Shown: positions 1 to 6,941, counted from the first letter of the stretch. The stretch: 10,569 bases of DNA from CAYXVF01 sp964468125 (GCA_964468125.1 CAYXVF010000155.1:1-10569), one strand, 5' to 3'. The notes: generated from the sequence alone by a model not told the origin. Made by a program: numbers and translations.

Positions 1-37
1 TGCGCAACGCACTTGCCGTGGGCTCCGATAAGGAGAC

Positions 38-307
38 ATGGCATGCGATGGTGATAGTGCTGTGGCGCAGCGAAAGCGGCTCCCGAGTCGAAAGTCGGTC
101 TACGAGGTCCTCGCTGACGCGGTGAACGTGGAGTGTCCCAACGAGGTGATGATCGTCGACCGAGGTCTTTTGCGGTGGGCGATGGTGATGACCCGTGCGG
201 AGCCGAGCGGGCCCATCGTGCCCCCAGCAAAGCAGCCGACCGTCGTCGCGCCGCTGCGTCGCTACCGCATTAAAAAGCCGCGTCCTCGCACCACCCAACG
301 TCTCTAA
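38..307 (+). CDS. Small basic hypothetical protein (89 aa)
   Basis: I do not recognise a family. The ATG at 38 is preceded by AAGGAG at 30-35, a good ribosome binding sequence although only two bases from the start, and an in-frame TAA at 29-31 rules out a longer protein. Third codon positions become strongly G/C rich from about residue 20, which supports real coding. The middle (about residues 20-52) is mixed hydrophobic and could fold. The last 30 residues are rich in Pro, Arg and Lys (for example PLRRYRIKKPRPRTTQRL) and look disordered and possibly nucleic-acid or membrane-surface binding, which is inference only. There is no signal peptide or membrane segment. About 85 bp separate it from the PilZ-like gene on the same strand, so co-transcription is possible. 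It could instead be a chance open frame. Confidence 0.5.
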   Translation: MACDGDSAVAQRKRLPSRKSVYEVLADAVNVECPNEVMIVDRGLLRWAMVMTRAEPSGPIVPPAKQPTVVAPLRRYRIKKPRPRTTQRL

Positions 308-393
308 AACGACCCCAAACTCCCTGAAAATGCTTGCGTTCTTTGTCATCGAGTGGTGGCCTAGGGGCGGGTGTAGGGACAGATGGGGCTCCC

Positions 394-933
394 ATGATCT
401 TTAGAGAAACCGTGATGGGCATGATGGGTGAGCGCCGTCTCACCGGACGCGTCGATGCGGGATGGACCGCGGCCGTGTTTCACCTGTGCTCGGGATCCCT
501 CTGGGTCGCCGACGTGACCGACGCAGGGCCTTCCGGTCTCGGCTTGCAGCTCGACGCCCCGATCGAGAAGGGCGATTCGATCGAGATCGCCTTGCGCGAC
601 GCCCGGGGTCGACAGGCGAGGGTCGCTGGAACCATCGCCTTTGCTCCGCGAGCGTTGGACCAGCGCCTCGGTGTGACCCTGACACGACTCGACGCGGACT
701 ACATCGATCTCGTCATCGCAGCGTTCCAAGCGGATATTCTCGCAACCAGCACCCGGCCGACCCGGCAGGTCGACTATGGTCTCGCCGACGTAACGCCGCT
801 GCCGGTCAAGAGGCGTGAGGACGAAGGCGACACCGGTGGCTGGCGGGCCCGCAAGCTCGCAGAGGTGATTCCCTACCGCCGTGCAGCGCTGGCGGGCGAG
901 CTTCTTCCCGACCGAGCCGCCGGGTCAGACTGA
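394..933 (+). CDS. PilZ-like domain protein, degenerate second motif
   Basis: This is probably a PilZ-family protein of 179 aa; PilZ domains bind cyclic-di-GMP and control motility, polysaccharide export or other partners. From the ATG at 394, residues 13-110 look like PilZ: an RxxxR motif (R15-L-T-G-R19), then a beta-strand-rich stretch with D43-A-G-P-S-G48-L-G-L where the family has DxSxxG, then alternating strands ending in a helix (YIDLVIAAFQ). The motif Ser is Gly here, so nucleotide binding is doubtful. The C-terminal 70 residues are polar and probably flexible. No signal peptide is seen. The frame is open back to a TTG at 334, but the residues it would add are low-complexity. ATG 394 or ATG 415 (AGAGAA upstream) is more likely; no ribosome site decides between them. 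It ends 16 bp from the stop of the convergent broken gene. Confidence 0.7.
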   Translation: MIFRETVMGMMGERRLTGRVDAGWTAAVFHLCSGSLWVADVTDAGPSGLGLQLDAPIEKGDSIEIALRDARGRQARVAGTIAFAPRALDQRLGVTLTRLDADYIDLVIAAFQADILATSTRPTRQVDYGLADVTPLPVKRREDEGDTGGWRARKLAEVIPYRRAALAGELLPDRAAGSD

Positions 934-948
934 CGCGAGAGCATCGCG
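934..948. terminator. Possible weak bidirectional hairpin between convergent genes
   Basis: CGCGA-GAGCA-TCGCG forms a five-pair GC-rich stem with a five-base loop, lying exactly between the stop of the PilZ-like gene (933) and the stop of the convergent broken gene (950). There is no T-run on either side, so it is at best a weak or Rho-assisted stop signal. Confidence 0.2.
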
Positions 949-949
949 C

Positions 950-1357
950 TCACGACCCAGCATCGTAGTTGCCGCGTTCCTGTTCCGCTAGCTCGGCGTC
1001 ATCGATCACGAAGCGCCGAATGGCTCGGATCTGTCGCGCGGTTTTGTCGTCAGGGTCGAGGGAATAGGACTCCTTTCGTCGTCTTCGGCCAGCACGACGA
1101 GGATTCGTTCTTCGTAAGGGCCGATGACCTTCACGAAGTCCTGCACCAGCTGAGCTCTGCACTGGGCAAAGAGCGGCTCGGCGCGATTCAGTGCGGGGGC
1201 GGAGCATCGATCTTCTAGGCGTTCGCGCTTCGGCGGGCGTTTAGCGTCTTCGCCGCGAGAACCTCGCCGGAGTCCGTGTCGATGACTTTCAGTGTTGTTT
1301 GCATCCAAGCCTCGGCGTGACGACGGTACTCGCAAGAATCCAGTGCGTGTGTTTCAT
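950..1357 (-). pseudogene. Broken envelope/lipoprotein-type gene with multiple frameshifts
   Basis: Coherent coding sequence continues through three frames. Near the start, GGGGGAG precedes an ATG at 1357-1355 that opens a Lys-then-hydrophobic start (MKHTHWILASTVV), which stops after 22 codons. A second frame, about 1310-1216, reads TTLKVIDTDSGEVLAAKTL and stops at a TAG. A third frame, about 1219-1075, continues with VQDFVKVIGPYEERILVVL. The start frame then resumes with KESYSLDPDDKTARQIRAI to the TGA at 950. One extra C near 1216-1219 would restore ...SANALEDRC..., and one extra A near 1072-1077 would restore ...EDDEKESYS.... The segments 'lkVIDtdSGEVLaaktl' and 'dFvkvIgPYeeRi' resemble C-terminal parts of secreted proteins seen beside helical lipoproteins, but I cannot name the family. 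It lies 57 bp downstream of the lipoprotein gene in the same operon. Two breaks fall in short homopolymers, so sequencing error is a real alternative. The N-terminal part is too short and suggests an internal deletion as well. Confidence 0.6.
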
Positions 1358-1414
1358 CACTCCCCCAAAGCGTGTCCCTGTTCCGTACGCGTTCATACGT
1401 CGGCGCACCTCGAT

Positions 1415-2830
1415 TCATTCAGCGCTGGCTTCGCTCCGAGCCTGCTCCAGCGCCTTTTTTACCTTGGCCTGAATCAAACGGCAGCGCTTCTCGAGCTTGG
1501 CCGCAGCGCGCCTATTGGACTTCTTCAGATCAGCGCCTGCCCACTGCTCCTCATCGCCGAGCGCGAGCGCCCCCGCCCGGGCTTGGCAGCTCTCGAACGC
1601 CTGCAGGGCGGTCGTGAGGGGCTCGAGGCGCTCGGAGGGATCCTCTTCGTTCTTGGCGCTGTCGAAGCGCTCCGTGGCTTCCACATAGCGTTCGCCCTCG
1701 AGTTCGAGCTCCGATTGCCAGCGCAACAGCGGCAGGCGTGCTTCGAGATTACCGACCACCTTGAGACAGGCCTGGCCGAGGCTCTCGGCGTTCTTCGTGC
1801 CGAGATGGCCACTGAAGCGAGTAGCGTCATCGTAGCCTGGAACGCCTGAGTCGACCTTTTCCGGGCAGGCCGCCATGGCCGCCACCGCCGCTTCGTGCGC
1901 CGCGAGCGACTCGCGCTTCTTCTTGCTCGCTTCGATCGCCTGCAGTGCACTCGTGATTTCGTCGTAGGTGATCTGCACTCCGTGGCGCCATCGGAACGCT
2001 GCGGATTCCGCGCGGGCGGTCTCGGCTTCAGCGGCGCAGGAGGCACGAACGTCGTCGAGGGGGGCGATACTGAGTGAAGTCGCGACGGATACGTCGACGG
2101 AAGCCCCGTCTGCATGGGCGAGCTCTTCTCCCACTCTCGCACACTCCTCGAGCGCCTCCGCTCGCTGATCGGCGGCTTGCGCGGCCGCGACGAGGTCGGT
2201 GGGGTCAGCCGCGAGCTCCGGTGCGTCGTCCAGAATGTCGTTGAGCCGCTCGTTCACTTTGCGTTGCCAGGCATAGATGTGCCGGCGGCGGCGGGCCTCT
2301 TGCAAAGCGGTTTCCGCGTCAGCGCCGACGTCCCGATAGCGCGGATCCTTGGCGAACGATTGGTTGTCCTCGAGCTGGTCCTCGAGGGTCTCCATCAGCT
2401 CGTCGATTCGGTCGAGCTCGTCTTCTGTCCCGCCGGATTGCTCGTAGCCGGCGCGGAGCTCACGAAGTTCGGTCACCAGCGCCTGCGTGTCCTCGACGAT
2501 GCGTTCGACGTTGGCCGTCCGGCGCGCGGTTTTCAGGCGTTTTTGTCCGCGCACCACCTGAGCACTCAACACTGGATAGCTGCGATGCAAGACGAGGGCT
2601 TGGCTTGCGTTCTCCATGCCTTCTTCTAGCTCGGCGAGCATTGCCTCTGCTTCCTCGAACCTGCGCTCTTCGAGGGCTCTCTCAAAATCGTCATGGAGCG
2701 CGTTGAGCTCCGCTGCCTCGCGCTCGTTGGCAGGGAGGTCGGGCCTGGCCTTGCGGTAGGTGGTCCCGCAACCTGCACTCAGGATGAGAAGCAGGGGCAG
2801 GGCGATGGCACGCATTCGCTGAGACTTCAT
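1415..2830 (-). CDS. Helical lipoprotein with three Cys-pair repeats (471 aa)
   Basis: This is a predicted outer or inner membrane lipoprotein of unknown function. From the ATG at 2830 the protein begins with a classical type II signal peptide: MKSQR, a hydrophobic run LPLLLIL, then S-A-G-C21 as the lipid-modified cysteine. Residues 40-160 are charged and helical, TPR-like or coiled coil. Residues 183-460 hold three repeats of about 92 residues. W188, W281 and W371 mark the starts, and cysteine pairs follow at 230/265, 322/355 and 415/450, with 33-35 residues between the members of each pair. Apart from C21 these are the only cysteines, so three disulfides, one per repeat, are likely in the periplasm (inference). 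The frame is open upstream to 3079, but that extension overlaps the neighbouring gene and lacks coding character, so the lipoprotein start is chosen. M6 is an alternative start, and no strong ribosome site separates them. It probably belongs to one operon with the genes at 2889-3848 and the broken gene downstream. Confidence 0.85.
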   Translation of the reverse strand: MKSQRMRAIALPLLLILSAGCGTTYRKARPDLPANEREAAELNALHDDFERALEERRFEEAEAMLAELEEGMENASQALVLHRSYPVLSAQVVRGQKRLKTARRTANVERIVEDTQALVTELRELRAGYEQSGGTEDELDRIDELMETLEDQLEDNQSFAKDPRYRDVGADAETALQEARRRRHIYAWQRKVNERLNDILDDAPELAADPTDLVAAAQAADQRAEALEECARVGEELAHADGASVDVSVATSLSIAPLDDVRASCAAEAETARAESAAFRWRHGVQITYDEITSALQAIEASKKKRESLAAHEAAVAAMAACPEKVDSGVPGYDDATRFSGHLGTKNAESLGQACLKVVGNLEARLPLLRWQSELELEGERYVEATERFDSAKNEEDPSERLEPLTTALQAFESCQARAGALALGDEEQWAGADLKKSNRRAAAKLEKRCRLIQAKVKKALEQARSEASAE

Positions 2831-2888
2831 GTGCGGCGGTTTAACACAGCCATCGTGGCAGCGCGACCGGGCGTGGCGCCGGAAGCGT

Positions 2889-3356
2889 TCAGCGGGGCGC
2901 GGGTCGCGGCGTGCGCAGGTGTGCGACCCACTCGTCCAAGATCCGCAAAAACTCGTCGTCGCTCTTTGCCATGCGGCCGGTGTTGCCGAAGAGCATGTTG
3001 ATGGTGAAGCCCGCCATCCGGACGACGGGGTCGTGGCTGATGGCGACGACCCGGCCCACCGCGCTGCGATTGCGACCAAACCATTTGGCGAGCGATTGGC
3101 GTGTTCCCGGGTCTATGCGCGTCAGACCGCCGTACCAAAGTGCGAGGTACATGCGTTTCCCGCGGGCCTGACACGCGCCACGCACTTCGTCGTGGCGAGC
3201 GAGCATCCAATCGACGGTTTCCGTGGAGCCCCGTCCCCACAGGCCCACGACCGCGACCCGATTCTCGACGGCCCAGAAGCGACCCACGCCGTCCCCGCCT
3301 CGAAGCTCGAGGGTAGAGTGGGCGGGACCAAAGCGATGTTCGAGCTCGCCTTGCAC
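2889..3356 (-). CDS. SpoIIAA/STAS-like hypothetical protein (155 aa)
   Basis: This is a cytoplasmic protein with no signal peptide. The pattern suggests a STAS/SpoIIAA-like alpha/beta fold: a first strand and turn (FWAVENRVAVVGLWG, residues 27-41), a helix with many charges (VDWMLARHDEVRGACQARG), a strand MYLALWYGGL (69-78), a helix RQSLAKWFGRN (86-96), a strand VGRVVAISHD (100-109), then a final helix DDEFLRILDEWV. Such domains usually take part in protein-protein switching or small-ligand binding; no phosphorylatable-serine motif can be assigned with confidence. The start is a GTG only 3 bp after the stop of the upstream gene, which argues for translational coupling. An internal GTG at residue 24 behind GAGGCGGGG is an alternative start. 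A 58-bp gap follows before the lipoprotein gene. The fold assignment is inference from sequence pattern. Confidence 0.7.
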   Translation of the reverse strand: MQGELEHRFGPAHSTLELRGGDGVGRFWAVENRVAVVGLWGRGSTETVDWMLARHDEVRGACQARGKRMYLALWYGGLTRIDPGTRQSLAKWFGRNRSAVGRVVAISHDPVVRMAGFTINMLFGNTGRMAKSDDEFLRILDEWVAHLRTPRPAPR

Positions 3357-3359
3357 GGA

Positions 3360-3848
3360 TCAGCGGCGACGGCCTCGGCGTGCTCGTGAGCTCCGAGGTC
3401 GGCGGGTGTCCGGAGCGGGTTCCGGGGCGGGGGCAGCACCCGAGCGGGACGGCTCAAAACCGGAGTATCGCCGGAGGCGGTCGTCCGCGTTCTTGCGCGC
3501 AGTGTCCAGCTTGTCCCACATTTCCTGTCGGCGTTCGTCTCGCTTCTCGCGCAGTTGCGACTTCATCGAGCGCAGACGCTCGACCTTCTCTTCCGGATCG
3601 CCCTTCGATCTTGCCGCCTGCCGAAAGCCGACAAAGCCGGGGGTGACCTTCTTGTTACCGCGCTTCAGCGGGCTCGGGGCTTGAATGCTCACCGTCGAGT
3701 CCTCGCTCATCATGGCCAGCGCCCGTCGCGTATTCGGCGAGTTGCCGCGGTGGAAGGACTCCACCTCGCTCTTTGTGTCTTCCATGGGCAGCGGCGCCTT
3801 GCTCTTCTTGACGGGCGGTCCCTTGGGGCCCTTGGGCGTATTGGCCAT
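3360..3848 (-). CDS. Basic, partly disordered coiled-coil protein (162 aa)
   Basis: I do not recognise a family. From the ATG at 3848 the protein opens with a Lys/Pro/Gly-rich tail (NTPKGPKGPPVKKSK), then a polar region with a possible short conserved segment (TPGFVGFRQAARSKGD). An Arg/Lys/Glu-rich helix of about 45 residues follows (from EEKVERLRSMKSQL to NADDRLRRY), a likely coiled coil. It ends in a Pro/Ala linker and an Arg-rich tail (ARRGRRR). It is strongly basic and cytoplasmic, which could suit binding to nucleic acid or to an acidic partner (inference). The frame is open to 3956, but that part is antisense to the map remnant and has no ribosome site, so MANTPK is preferred. It is the first gene of the probable 3848-950 operon and is divergent from the map remnant. 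A three-base gap to the STAS-like gene suggests that the two products work together. Confidence 0.65.
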   Translation of the reverse strand: MANTPKGPKGPPVKKSKAPLPMEDTKSEVESFHRGNSPNTRRALAMMSEDSTVSIQAPSPLKRGNKKVTPGFVGFRQAARSKGDPEEKVERLRSMKSQLREKRDERRQEMWDKLDTARKNADDRLRRYSGFEPSRSGAAPAPEPAPDTRRPRSSRARRGRRR

Positions 3849-3885
3849 AGCTCTGGATGCTAGTGTCGTCGGTCGCGCTTTACAA

Positions 3886-4219
3886 GTCGTCTGCCAAAAA
3901 GGTCCGTCGCGCGATGAGCGGCTGGCTCCAGGCGACATCATCAACCTCGACATCACGGTGGAGGTCGATGGTTTTCACGGCGACACCTCGCGCACGTTCG
4001 CCGTGGGCGAGGTTGATTCCGAGACGGCCCGCTTGCTGCGCCGCCTGCCGGCTCGACCCGGATGGCTGGACCGTCCGGACCGCGGACGGTGCCCGATCCG
4101 CGCAGTTCGAGCACACGATCCTCGTGCAGGACTCAGGCTCCGAGATCGTCCACACTCGCCGGGGGGTGAGCCACCGAGACCGAATCTCGGCTCTGGCGCG
4201 ACAGGTTGCGCTGCGATAG
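3886..4219 (+). pseudogene. map: Methionine aminopeptidase remnant, internally deleted
   Basis: Methionine aminopeptidase removes the initiator Met from new proteins. Two separate parts of a type I enzyme are recognisable. The first (about 3886-4040) reads RLAPGDIINLDITVEVDGFH, followed by GDTSRTFAVGEV, and carries the two metal-binding Asp of the family. The second (about 4049-4150), one frame over, reads LDPDGWTVRTADGARSAQFE, then HTILVQDSG, which holds the C-terminal metal-binding Glu. About 90 residues between them are missing, including the catalytic His and the GxxFTIEP-type Glu region. The N-terminal part is also absent: where the family has VCHGIP, this reads VCQKGP, so the substrate-contact His is lost. 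The product cannot be active. Some bases at 4031-4060 read sensibly in both frames, as expected for a deletion joint. The open frame runs on into the amidohydrolase gene by chance, not as a fusion. A functional map presumably exists elsewhere. Confidence 0.85.
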
Positions 4220-4248
4220 GCGTTCAGGATGGAAGCCGGAGGGTGGCC

Positions 4249-5049
4249 ATGAACCCGGATCCCGTCGCGGAATTCATCGAACGTACGGTGCTGGTGGAGG
4301 GGGACCGAAATGCCGAGTTCTTGGTTCTCTGCGAGCACGGCGGCAACAGGATCCCTCCCTGGCTGATGGTCCCGGACCATGAGCGTCACTGGTTCGATAC
4401 CCACTGGGGGTACGATCTCGGAGCGAGCGCGGTGGCGCGTGCGGTGGCGAGCGAATTGGACAGCAAGCTCGTAATTGCGCAGTTTTCCCGCCTGATTTGC
4501 GATCCCAACCGACCCCTCGGCTCAGAGACCTGGATCCGCCGGACGGTAGAGGAAGGCAGTGTCCTGTCCTTCAATGCCAATGTCCTCGAGGAGCAGGAGA
4601 ACCACCGCCGTGCTCTCTGGGCTGCGTACCATCAGGCCGTCGAGCGCACGATCGGCGCATCGCTGCGCGATGGCGTGAAGCCTTTTTTGTTCTCCGTCCA
4701 CTCGATGACCCACCTCTACGTCGGCCATTCGCGCGACATGGAGCTCGCGGTGCTCTATTCGGACTTTGAGCCCACCGCTGAAGCGCTCGCGCGGGGCTTG
4801 GAGGTTCATGGGTTTCGCGTCGCTCGCAACGAGCCTTATTCCGCCTACGACGGGCTCGCCTATTCGGTCGAACGCCACGGGCGTGCGCACGCGTTGCCTC
4901 ATCTCGAGATAGAGGTGCGCCAAGACCTTCTGGAGAATGAGGGGCACGCGCAGTCGATCGGGCGCATCGTAGCGCGCGCGCTCAGGAGCGCGGTGGAGGC
5001 CACGTTTCCGATGCCGCACGACAGGCCCGCAGCAAATCCCGTTCGGTGA
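4249..5049 (+). CDS. N-formylglutamate amidohydrolase family protein
   Basis: This is a hydrolase of the N-formylglutamate amidohydrolase (HutG/FGase) family, which cleaves the amide of N-formyl-glutamate to formate and glutamate in one branch of histidine degradation. Length is 266 aa, normal for the family. Visible family blocks are VLCEHGGNRIP (residues 26-36), HWGYDLGA (52-59), SRLICDPNRP (80-89), FSVHSMTH (148-155) and the C-terminal E-I-E-V-R-Q-D-L (220-227). There is no signal peptide, so it is cytoplasmic. The ATG at 4249 has an excellent GGAGGG (4238-4243) five bases upstream. No hut genes are nearby, so the true substrate may be another N-acylated or amide-linked acidic amino acid (inference). 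Its last 68 bp overlap the convergent GCS2-CBS gene, a ligase that makes amide bonds to carboxylates, which hints at related chemistry. Confidence 0.9.
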   Translation: MNPDPVAEFIERTVLVEGDRNAEFLVLCEHGGNRIPPWLMVPDHERHWFDTHWGYDLGASAVARAVASELDSKLVIAQFSRLICDPNRPLGSETWIRRTVEEGSVLSFNANVLEEQENHRRALWAAYHQAVERTIGASLRDGVKPFLFSVHSMTHLYVGHSRDMELAVLYSDFEPTAEALARGLEVHGFRVARNEPYSAYDGLAYSVERHGRAHALPHLEIEVRQDLLENEGHAQSIGRIVARALRSAVEATFPMPHDRPAANPVR

Positions 5050-6889
5050 CGATTCCGAGCAGGTGTTCCCCTCGGACCACGAGCAGGCAACCGGACCCGC
5101 TCGCGAGGATGTGGTCAATCGCTTCTGAGACCGGGAGCTCGGGAGGCACCGTCGTGATATCCCTGTTCATCGCGTCACGAACCGGCAGCGGTTGACCCCC
5201 GCGCGCGCTCGCCGCGTGTAGCTTCAAGACTTCGCGTGCTCCGAGAATACCCACGAGCTGTCCCTGAGCGTCTTCGACGGGGATGTGCCGTATGTGCTTC
5301 CATCTCATCACGCTTGCGGCGAGGTCGATCAGGTCATCAGGTCGAACCGTGAAGACGTCGCGAGTCATGAGATCGCTGACCCGCTCCGGGGCGAGCTCTT
5401 TGCCATCGCCGAGCTCGACGTCGTCCCATTCGTGCACGGGTGTGCCGAGCTGGTGCGCATCGCGAAGAAAACGGGACGCCTCGAGGCAGAGGGCAGGGCG
5501 CTGGGATTCGGCCACCTTTGAGAGGGAGCTCAACAACCACGCCGCGCCCGTGCGTCCGCGCTCCACTCGTTTTCGAATCACTCCGAGAAAGCGGTCGATT
5601 TCTTCATCTGGCACCTCAACCGCGGCGAGGCCCTCGCGCGCGAGAGGGATGAGCTCATCGAGGAGAAGGTCGCGCACGGAAACACGTCGCTCGTCTAGCC
5701 AGCGCAGCTGCGCGTTCAGTCCCTCGTGGGCGCTCGCGAGGAAGTTCGCCCGCGCGTCCGCGAAGTTTAGGCGCTCGCGGACGGAGCCATACTCATCATC
5801 CAGACGCGACATCAGGCCGTAGAAGAGCGCGGCGTTTGCGATCTCATCGAGTGCGGTCGGACCCGCTGGAAGGATTCGATTCTCGATCCGGAGATGGGCT
5901 TTGCCGTTGGTGATGCCGTAGCAGGGACGATTCCAGCGCCAAACCGTCCCGTTGTGGAGGCACAGGGCTCGGAGCGTCGGGATCTTTCCCGCGCGCACGA
6001 GCTCGACCGGGTCTTCGTCGAACTCCTGGGTGACGATGGCCGAGTAGCGCGACACATTGTCGTGGAAGAGCTCGAGGATCGACTCCTCGAGCCAGGCGGT
6101 ACCGAAGCCGACACGGGTGGGCAAGTCGCGCGCCATCTGCGAGGTGGAGCGATCGTCCATCGCCCGCTCGAACACGGCAACCCGCGTCTCTGGCCACACC
6201 CGTTTGCCGAGGAGCACCGGGGAATTGCTCGCGGCAGCGAGAAGCGGTCCTAGCATCAGCTGCGCGAGGTTGTAGGAGCGCGCAGCACTCTGTGCGTCGA
6301 TTTGGAGGTGCAGCTGAATGCTGGTGTTCGCACCCTCGATCACGACCGAGTCGAAGCGCTGCTCGAAGCGTTCGATCCCGTCGACCATGATCTGGATGGC
6401 ACCGCCCTGAGCCAGGAGTGAAGCCTTGTTGAGCTGCTGATAGCGGATTTCCGGAGTCAGGTTCTCGAGGACGACGTCGCTGCGCCTGAGGCTCGGCAAG
6501 GTCCCGGTCAGCACCACACCGAGGCCCTCTCGCTGCGCTGCGTCGCGAGCGACGCGCAGCACGTCTCGAAGCTCCACTTCGAGATGGGACAAGAACGATC
6601 CGCGAAGCGGGTGAATCCCGAGGTTTGCTTCGAGGTTGAAGAGCGCGATCTCCGTCTGAAAGCGACCGTCGGCGATCAGGTGCTCCATGAGGTCGTAGAC
6701 ACCCGGCGCCGCGTAGCCATCGGCGTCCACGAGGAACATCTCCTGCTCGAAGCCGATGCGCTGCGTGCCACTCTCGACCATGCCCCGGTCGATCATGAGC
6801 TCGAGCGCTTCGAGATCGCGCAAAACCGCACGTGTGAAACGGCGCCGGGCGGACTCATCCGCATCGGCCGCTACGTTGTGCTCCCCCAT
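4982..6889 (-). CDS. GCS2-type carboxylate-amine ligase fused to a CBS pair
   Basis: This is an ATP-dependent carboxylate-amine ligase of the glutamate-cysteine ligase type 2 (GCS2/YbdK) family with a C-terminal regulatory module, 635 aa. The catalytic domain spans about residues 43-385. GFEQE (46-50) opens the active site, followed by L-E-A-N (86-89), GANTSIQLHLQ (186-196), RVGFGTAW (259-266) and GKAHLRIENR (329-338), acidic and basic residues typical of ATP/Mg binding in the fold. A helical linker (385-500) leads to two CBS motifs (about 504-558 and 568-625: VSDLMTRDVFTV and VRDAMNRDITTV, each ending in VGIL or GIVTERDLL). CBS pairs commonly bind adenosine nucleotides or S-adenosylmethionine, so ligase activity may be tuned by energy or methyl-donor state (inference). 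The substrate is unknown; a true gamma-glutamylcysteine role is not shown. The ATG at 6889 has GGAG three bases upstream. A 137-bp gap separates it from the hydrolase gene, so it may have its own promoter. Confidence 0.9.
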   Translation of the reverse strand: MGEHNVAADADESARRRFTRAVLRDLEALELMIDRGMVESGTQRIGFEQEMFLVDADGYAAPGVYDLMEHLIADGRFQTEIALFNLEANLGIHPLRGSFLSHLEVELRDVLRVARDAAQREGLGVVLTGTLPSLRRSDVVLENLTPEIRYQQLNKASLLAQGGAIQIMVDGIERFEQRFDSVVIEGANTSIQLHLQIDAQSAARSYNLAQLMLGPLLAAASNSPVLLGKRVWPETRVAVFERAMDDRSTSQMARDLPTRVGFGTAWLEESILELFHDNVSRYSAIVTQEFDEDPVELVRAGKIPTLRALCLHNGTVWRWNRPCYGITNGKAHLRIENRILPAGPTALDEIANAALFYGLMSRLDDEYGSVRERLNFADARANFLASAHEGLNAQLRWLDERRVSVRDLLLDELIPLAREGLAAVEVPDEEIDRFLGVIRKRVERGRTGAAWLLSSLSKVAESQRPALCLEASRFLRDAHQLGTPVHEWDDVELGDGKELAPERVSDLMTRDVFTVRPDDLIDLAASVMRWKHIRHIPVEDAQGQLVGILGAREVLKLHAASARGGQPLPVRDAMNRDITTVPPELPVSEAIDHILASGSGCLLVVRGEHLLGIVTERDLLRACRAASETWPPPRS

Positions 6890-6910
6890 GTCTCCGTCCC
6901 TGAAACTCTG

Positions 6911-6922
6911 AGCGTTGACGCT
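6911..6922. repeat. Short inverted repeat upstream of the GCS2 gene
   Basis: AGCGT-TG-ACGCT is a near-perfect 12-bp inverted repeat lying 21 bp upstream of the GCS2-CBS start codon. It could be an operator or a small leader hairpin. No second copy was noticed in the window. Confidence 0.25.
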
Positions 6923-6941
6923 ATCGTACTCAATGGGCCGC

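Noticed and set aside
3..125. Possible tail of a gene entering from the left edge on the plus strand
   Set aside because: The 40-residue frame ends in Ser/Arg-rich sequence without recognisable features and overlaps the better-supported start at 38.
1358..1418. ATGA overlap (ATG 1418 with the lipoprotein stop) as a translational coupling start for the next gene
   Set aside because: The residues that follow (NRGAPTYERVRNRD) do not look like a secreted-protein start. GGGGGAG plus ATG at 1357 in another frame gives a better one. It remains possible.
1292..1849. Plus-strand open frame opposite the lipoprotein gene
   Set aside because: It is a mirror of the Ala/Glu-rich coding strand with no recognisable domain or ribosome site.
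2831..3079. N-terminal extension of the helical lipoprotein
   Set aside because: It overlaps the STAS-like gene in another frame, has no family-like sequence, and would bury the lipoprotein signal peptide.
3780..3848. Repetitive GGGCCCTTGG-like tract as a DNA repeat
   Set aside because: It is explained by PKGPKGPP-type low-complexity coding in the basic protein's N-terminus.
3685..5049. One long open frame suggesting a MetAP-amidohydrolase fusion
   Set aside because: The frame crosses the antisense of the basic coiled-coil gene and then only part of the map remnant. The amidohydrolase has its own strong GGAGGG and ATG at 4249.
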